Shown here piece after piece: positions 59,947 to 64,000 of a stretch of 64,000 nt of DNA. The notes under the pieces were generated by a model that had not been told where the DNA came from, ran no database searches, and was given only the letters and a program-made list of their open reading frames with translations. Made by a program: the position numbers and the translations under genes. Origin of the DNA: an uncultured Lachnospiraceae bacterium (GTDB lineage: Bacteria > Bacillota > Clostridia > Lachnospirales > Lachnospiraceae); contig CANOEC010000007.1 in the NCBI GenBank assembly GCA_947564735.1, positions 1 through 64,000 of the forward strand. Direction: 5' to 3'. Position 1 is the first letter of the stretch, and each line of letters begins with the position of its first letter.

Positions 59947-62441
59947 TATTTACTCCGTTTTTGTGCCGTATTTGTTTTAGGGTTACTGTTATGTTTCTCC
60001 TGCTCCTGCGTAATCTTTTGCAGTTTATCCGCCGCTTCTTTCGCCATCTTAAGCATCTTCTCAGCCTCTTTTGCCTTCTCCTTCGCCTCTGCAGCGGCAA
60101 TCTTAGCCAGTCTCTTGGCTTCCTCAGCTTCCCTCGCAATCGCGTCCGCCTCTTCTTTCGCCGCCCTTCTCTCCGCTTCCTCTCTCTCCTTGCGCAGCTT
60201 CTCGGCACGCGCCCTCTCAATCTCCGCCTTTTCCTCCGGCGTGTAAGGCGTATAAGAGAAAATGCTGATAGAAAGCGGGGCGCTCACCATATCAATCGCA
60301 TAAGGCTTGCCGTCCCATTCCGTCTCAATGACCTCACAAACCTTCTTATTCACAGTGCCACTGCCACCGTATATCTTCGCATCCGTATTCAGAATTTCCT
60401 TGTATTTTCCCTCATAGGGCACACCAACGCGGAACTCCTGCTTCACATTGGCAAAATTTGCCACCACGACAAGACTTTCCTCTATCTTATCCGTCTTGCG
60501 CAGGTATGACAGCATACACGCATTGGGCGTAATGCAGTTAATCCATTCAAAGCCCTCCCACGAAGTGTCCTTGGCGTACAGCGCCGGCTTCGATGTATAG
60601 AGCTTATTCATATCCGCTACCAGACGATTTAATTTCGCATGTTCCTCATTTTCAAGCAGTTCCCACTCTACCTGTCTCGCCTCATTGAACTCGTCATATT
60701 CACCGATATCCTGCCCCATAAAAATCAGCTTCTTACCCGGATGCGTCATATGATAGGCGTATGTCAGACGCATATTCGCAAACTGTTCCCTGCGCGTACC
60801 CGGCATCTTGCCAAGAAGCGTCGCTTTGCCATGCACCACCTCGTCATGGGAGAACACAAGCATGAATTTCTCACTGTAAGCATAAATCATACTGAATGTC
60901 AAATCGTTGTGACGTCCCGAACGGAAATAGGGATCCGTCTTAATATAGCTTAAATAATCGTTCATGAAGCCCATATTCCATTTTAAATCAAACCCAAGAC
61001 CGTCGTCGTCCAGATTGCCCGTAATCTTTGGCCACGCCGTAGATTCCTCTGCAATCATAAGAACGCCCCTGTTGCGTTTCTTCATCACGGAATTTAAATG
61101 CTTCATAAACTCCACTGCTTCCAGATTCTCATTGCCGCCATAAATATTGGCAACCCACTCCCCGTCGTTTTTCCCGTAATCCAGATATAACATGGATGCA
61201 ACCGCATCAATACGGATACCGTCAGCATGATACTGCTCTACCCAATAGAGTGCATTGGCAATCAGATAATTGCGTACTTCCGGTCTGCCATAATTGTAGA
61301 TTAACGTTCCCCAGTGGGGATGGCTGCCCTGCCGAGGATCCTGATGCTCATACAGGCATGTGCCGTCAAACCCTGATAGTCCGTAAGTGTCCCTCGGAAA
61401 ATGCGCCGGAACCCAGTCGAGTATCACACCGATACCGGCTTTGTGCATTTCATTCATAAAATACATAAAGTCCTCCGCGCTGCCGTACCTTGACGTTGGC
61501 GCGTAGTACCCGATTACCTGATATCCCCATGAAGCGTCAAAGGGATGCTCCATCACCGGCATCAGTTCCACATGCGTATATCCCATCTTCTTGACATATT
61601 CGATAAGCTTCGGCGCCAGTTCACGGTAATTATAGTATTCCCTGCCGTCATCGGGCTTTGCAAACGAGCCAAGATAGACCTCGTATACATTGATGGGGGC
61701 ATTCTGGGACTGCTGTCCCGCACGGTTCTTCATCCACTTTGTATCTTCCCAGCGAAAACCTTCCAGATTTCTGACAATGGAAGCGCTCTCCGGACGAAGC
61801 TGCTGTCCGAAAGCATACGGATCCGCTTTCATAAATGTCAGACCGCCCTTCGCCTTGATTTCAAATTTATAACATTCCCCCTCTTTGATATCCGGCACAA
61901 ACAATTCAAAAATACCGGAATCCCAGAGTCTTCTCATCTGGTTTATCCTGCCGTCCCAGCCGTTAAAATCACCCACAACACTGACACGCAGTGCATTCGG
62001 CGCCCACACCGCAAACAATACGCCTTCCACGCCATCTACTTTCATCGGGTGCGCTCCCAGCTTCTCATATATCATATAGTGGATGCCGGCATTGAACTTC
62101 TCCGTATCTTCCTTTGTAATCTGCGCAGGGAAATTGTAGGCGTCCTTCACTTTCTTTAAGGTGCCGTCCTGTGCCTCAACAATATATTCGTATTCCGGAA
62201 TCTTTTTCCCCGGAAGCGCCACGGCAAAAAAACCTTCCTCATCCGCCATTTCCATCTTATAACTCTTATCTCCGTCCACCGGCTGCAGACGCACCCCCTT
62301 TGCCCCCGGCTGGAATGTTTGTACCAGCACATTGCTGCCGGTCACATGGGCCCCCAAAACCTCATGTGGATTATCCGACTCGGAATATACGATTTCCTCT
62401 ATTTTAGGCCAGTTCATCAATTTATATAATCTTTTATTCAT
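59946..62441 (-). CDS. glgB: 1,4-alpha-glucan branching enzyme with coiled-coil tail
   Basis: 831 residues from ATG 62441 (GGAG six bases upstream; an ATG four codons further up is less likely). CBM48 domain (NPHEVLGAHV, VRVSVVGDFNGWDGR-like ALRVSVVGDFNGWDG), GH13 barrel with nucleophile Asp in GIRIDAVASMLYLDY, acid Glu in LMIAEESTAW and SHDEVVHGK. The usual enzyme ends at about residue 720; the last 110 residues are an extra Ala/Glu/Lys-rich coiled coil (EEKAEIERARAEKLRKEREE and so on). It makes alpha-1,6 branches in glycogen. No other glg gene is adjacent. Confidence 0.93.
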   Translation of the reverse strand: MNKRLYKLMNWPKIEEIVYSESDNPHEVLGAHVTGSNVLVQTFQPGAKGVRLQPVDGDKSYKMEMADEEGFFAVALPGKKIPEYEYIVEAQDGTLKKVKDAYNFPAQITKEDTEKFNAGIHYMIYEKLGAHPMKVDGVEGVLFAVWAPNALRVSVVGDFNGWDGRINQMRRLWDSGIFELFVPDIKEGECYKFEIKAKGGLTFMKADPYAFGQQLRPESASIVRNLEGFRWEDTKWMKNRAGQQSQNAPINVYEVYLGSFAKPDDGREYYNYRELAPKLIEYVKKMGYTHVELMPVMEHPFDASWGYQVIGYYAPTSRYGSAEDFMYFMNEMHKAGIGVILDWVPAHFPRDTYGLSGFDGTCLYEHQDPRQGSHPHWGTLIYNYGRPEVRNYLIANALYWVEQYHADGIRIDAVASMLYLDYGKNDGEWVANIYGGNENLEAVEFMKHLNSVMKKRNRGVLMIAEESTAWPKITGNLDDDGLGFDLKWNMGFMNDYLSYIKTDPYFRSGRHNDLTFSMIYAYSEKFMLVFSHDEVVHGKATLLGKMPGTRREQFANMRLTYAYHMTHPGKKLIFMGQDIGEYDEFNEARQVEWELLENEEHAKLNRLVADMNKLYTSKPALYAKDTSWEGFEWINCITPNACMLSYLRKTDKIEESLVVVANFANVKQEFRVGVPYEGKYKEILNTDAKIYGGSGTVNKKVCEVIETEWDGKPYAIDMVSAPLSISIFSYTPYTPEEKAEIERARAEKLRKEREEAERRAAKEEADAIAREAEEAKRLAKIAAAEAKEKAKEAEKMLKMAKEAADKLQKITQEQEKHNSNPKTNTAQKRSK

Positions 62442-62548
62442 TATCTTCTCCATTTCTACGCTGCATCAATATTCAAATTCCAGATGGATTACGAGTCTGT
62501 GTCATGCAGCGCACAGACACAAATCTTATGTATCAATTTTTCCACCTG

Positions 62549-63790
62549 CTACCGCTCTATCTTATGAATCAGCAGACCGCTTCGCAGTTTCGGTTCAAAC
62601 CACGTCGATTTCGGCGGCATCAGCCTGCCCGCATCGGATACGGCAAACAGTTCATGAATATCTGTCGGATACATGGCAAAGGCAACCTTTGCATCCTTAT
62701 GTACACGGTTCTCTAATTCGTCAAGCCCTCTGATGCCGCCTACGAAATCAATCCGCACATCCACCTTCGGATCCACAATTCCTAACAACGGTTCCAGCAA
62801 ATCCTCCTGCAAAACAGACACGTCAAGACTAGACACCACATCTTTTGCCTCACGGCTTTGCCGGATTTTCAAACAGTACCATGTATCTTGCAGATACATG
62901 CCGATTTCACCCTTCCGCTGCGGACGATACGCATCCTTTCCCACCTTCGCCACGTCAAAAATCCGGCTGACCTTTTGCAGAAATTCCTCTTCGGAATACC
63001 CGTTCAGGGATTTGACCACACGATTATAATCCATAATCATTAGCTGCTCGTCCGGAAACAGCACCGCAAGGAAAAAATTAAACTGTTCCCTGCCGGAATA
63101 CCTCGGATGCGCCGCTCTCCTTTTTTTAGAGACATTTACTGCCGACGCGCATCTGTGATGTCCGTCCGCAATATAGACGGCTTCCACCTTCTCGAACTCC
63201 TGTCTGATTTGCTCCACATCGTCAGCATCACTTATAACCCATATCCTGTGTGTGATTCCATCCTCCGCTGTAAAATCGTACACCGGTCTTCGTTCCATCG
63301 CTTTACGAACCTGTATCTCTATCTCCTCTCTCTTTCTGTATGCCAGAAAAATCGGCCCGGTCTGCGCACTGCAGACATCCACATGACGTATCCGGTCTGC
63401 TTCCTTATCAGCCCTTGTATTCTCATGTTTTTTTATAATCTGATTTTCATAGTCGTCCACCGAAGCGCAGGCGCCGATACCTACCTGCGAACGTCCGTTC
63501 ATCACCAGTTCATATACATAATAGGCGTCCTTCTCCTCCTCTATGAAAAGTCCCTCGCGCAGCATCTCATAAAACATCTGTGACGCCCTCTCATAAACCT
63601 CCGGTGCATACATATCGTACTCCTTCGGAAACTGCGTCTCCGGTCTGTCAATTCTCAAGAAGGTATAGGGGTCACCTTGCACCTTCTCATATGCTTCCTG
63701 CCTGCTGTAGACATCATAAGGAAGCGCAGCAATACGGTCTGCTAGATCTTCTCTGGGACGTACAGCGCGAAACGGATTTATTTTTGCCAT
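62549..63790 (-). CDS. DUF1015 family protein
   Basis: 413 residues from ATG 63790 (AGGAGAG upstream; the longer frame has no ribosome site). Conserved features of the family are INPFRAVRPREDLADRIAAL at the N-terminus, YDVYSRQEA, and YIADGHHRCASAVNVSKK. It is often encoded near serA/serC in Clostridia, though not here. Biochemical function is unknown; the GHHR motif suggests a phosphate or cofactor site. Confidence 0.85.
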   Translation of the reverse strand: MAKINPFRAVRPREDLADRIAALPYDVYSRQEAYEKVQGDPYTFLRIDRPETQFPKEYDMYAPEVYERASQMFYEMLREGLFIEEEKDAYYVYELVMNGRSQVGIGACASVDDYENQIIKKHENTRADKEADRIRHVDVCSAQTGPIFLAYRKREEIEIQVRKAMERRPVYDFTAEDGITHRIWVISDADDVEQIRQEFEKVEAVYIADGHHRCASAVNVSKKRRAAHPRYSGREQFNFFLAVLFPDEQLMIMDYNRVVKSLNGYSEEEFLQKVSRIFDVAKVGKDAYRPQRKGEIGMYLQDTWYCLKIRQSREAKDVVSSLDVSVLQEDLLEPLLGIVDPKVDVRIDFVGGIRGLDELENRVHKDAKVAFAMYPTDIHELFAVSDAGRLMPPKSTWFEPKLRSGLLIHKIER

Positions 63791-64000
63791 CTTCTCTCCT
63801 GTCCTGATACATGACTCGAACCGCCCTGCAGACGCTTTATGCCATGCAGCATTGATAAATATACAGATATATTTTATCAAATATGCCTATACAGCACAAG
63901 CGCGAAGTGATATATTTATTTCTATAGGCAGCGGATGCCTGTCTTTCATCCTTTATACATGGTAGGACGAATGGCTTTGCAGGCTGCCAGCCGACTCAAG
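63791..64000. other. Right edge, no gene seen
   Basis: 210 bases upstream of the DUF1015 gene, AT-rich around 63841-63890, with no frame supported by a ribosome site. It may hold the promoter of the DUF1015 gene. Confidence 0.35.

Noticed and set aside
59811-60509. Long plus-strand frame across the glgB tail
   Set aside because: It is the complement of the low-complexity Ala/Glu/Lys coding region, has no ribosome site and gives an Arg/Leu/Phe-rich product.
61545-62159. Plus-strand frame of about 200 codons inside glgB
   Set aside because: Antisense to a clear GH13 enzyme, with no start signals and no recognisable product.

Overview
The window looks like a chromosomal stretch of a gut Clostridia, most probably Lachnospiraceae. 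The evidence is AT-rich Firmicutes-type coding with strong AGGAGG ribosome sites, anaerobic NrdD/NrdG with NrdR boxes, a GGGtGRT protein paired with a NifU-like scaffold, EpsG/GT2 polysaccharide genes, and Tn4451-type transposon genes (tnpV, tnpW, a tnpX-like recombinase). The exact genus cannot be read from the sequence alone.

Layout. (1) 1-19.3 kb is an accessory patchwork: a ParM/ParR-type segregation pair, broken tnpV and intact tnpW, a rhamnoglycoside utilisation cluster (GH3, GH78, GPH transporter, divergent AraC regulator), a GNAT acetyltransferase, an FtsX-type ABC exporter with its own two-component system, a Vat/CatB-like xenobiotic acetyltransferase, and finally the 3' scrap of a large serine recombinase. 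(2) 19.4-19.9 kb holds a compact type I toxin-antitoxin locus and the stranded original terminator of the GGGtGRT gene. (3) 19,931-32,534 is a discrete 12.6 kb integrated element bounded by an exact 20-bp direct repeat in the 3' end of the GGGtGRT gene. It has a tyrosine integrase, a divergent repressor, excisionase-like HTH genes, a P4-type primase-helicase, iteron-like repeats directly behind that primase, an HNH nuclease and a small-terminase-like protein. It has no large terminase, capsid, tail or conjugation genes. That organisation is that of a phage satellite (PICI/SaPI type), with added sigma factor, serine resolvase, HicAB and cargo. (4) 32.5-64 kb is core chromosome: the GGGtGRT/NifU-like pair, a TrpXYZ-type ABC transporter, two cyclic-di-GMP proteins, topoisomerase III, a DUF234-type ATPase, asd, argH, an SsuBC-like ABC pair, a sigma factor fused to a large C-terminal domain, nrdDG with tandem NrdR boxes, tRNA-Thr(CGT), surface-polysaccharide genes, MscS, glgB with a coiled-coil tail, and a DUF1015 protein.

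How it works together. The sugar cluster would import a rhamnosylated glycoside whole and remove rhamnose then glucose in the cytoplasm, because neither glycosidase shows a signal peptide. The ABC exporter is adjacent to a sensor kinase and response regulator. The satellite element replaces the last codons and the terminator of its target gene with its own, so the host gene stays intact. The most interesting material is this element: its att sites with helically phased arm repeats, a putative origin, a candidate antisense RNA over the sigma-factor leader, and a shared ADQLPRL tail in two unrelated proteins.
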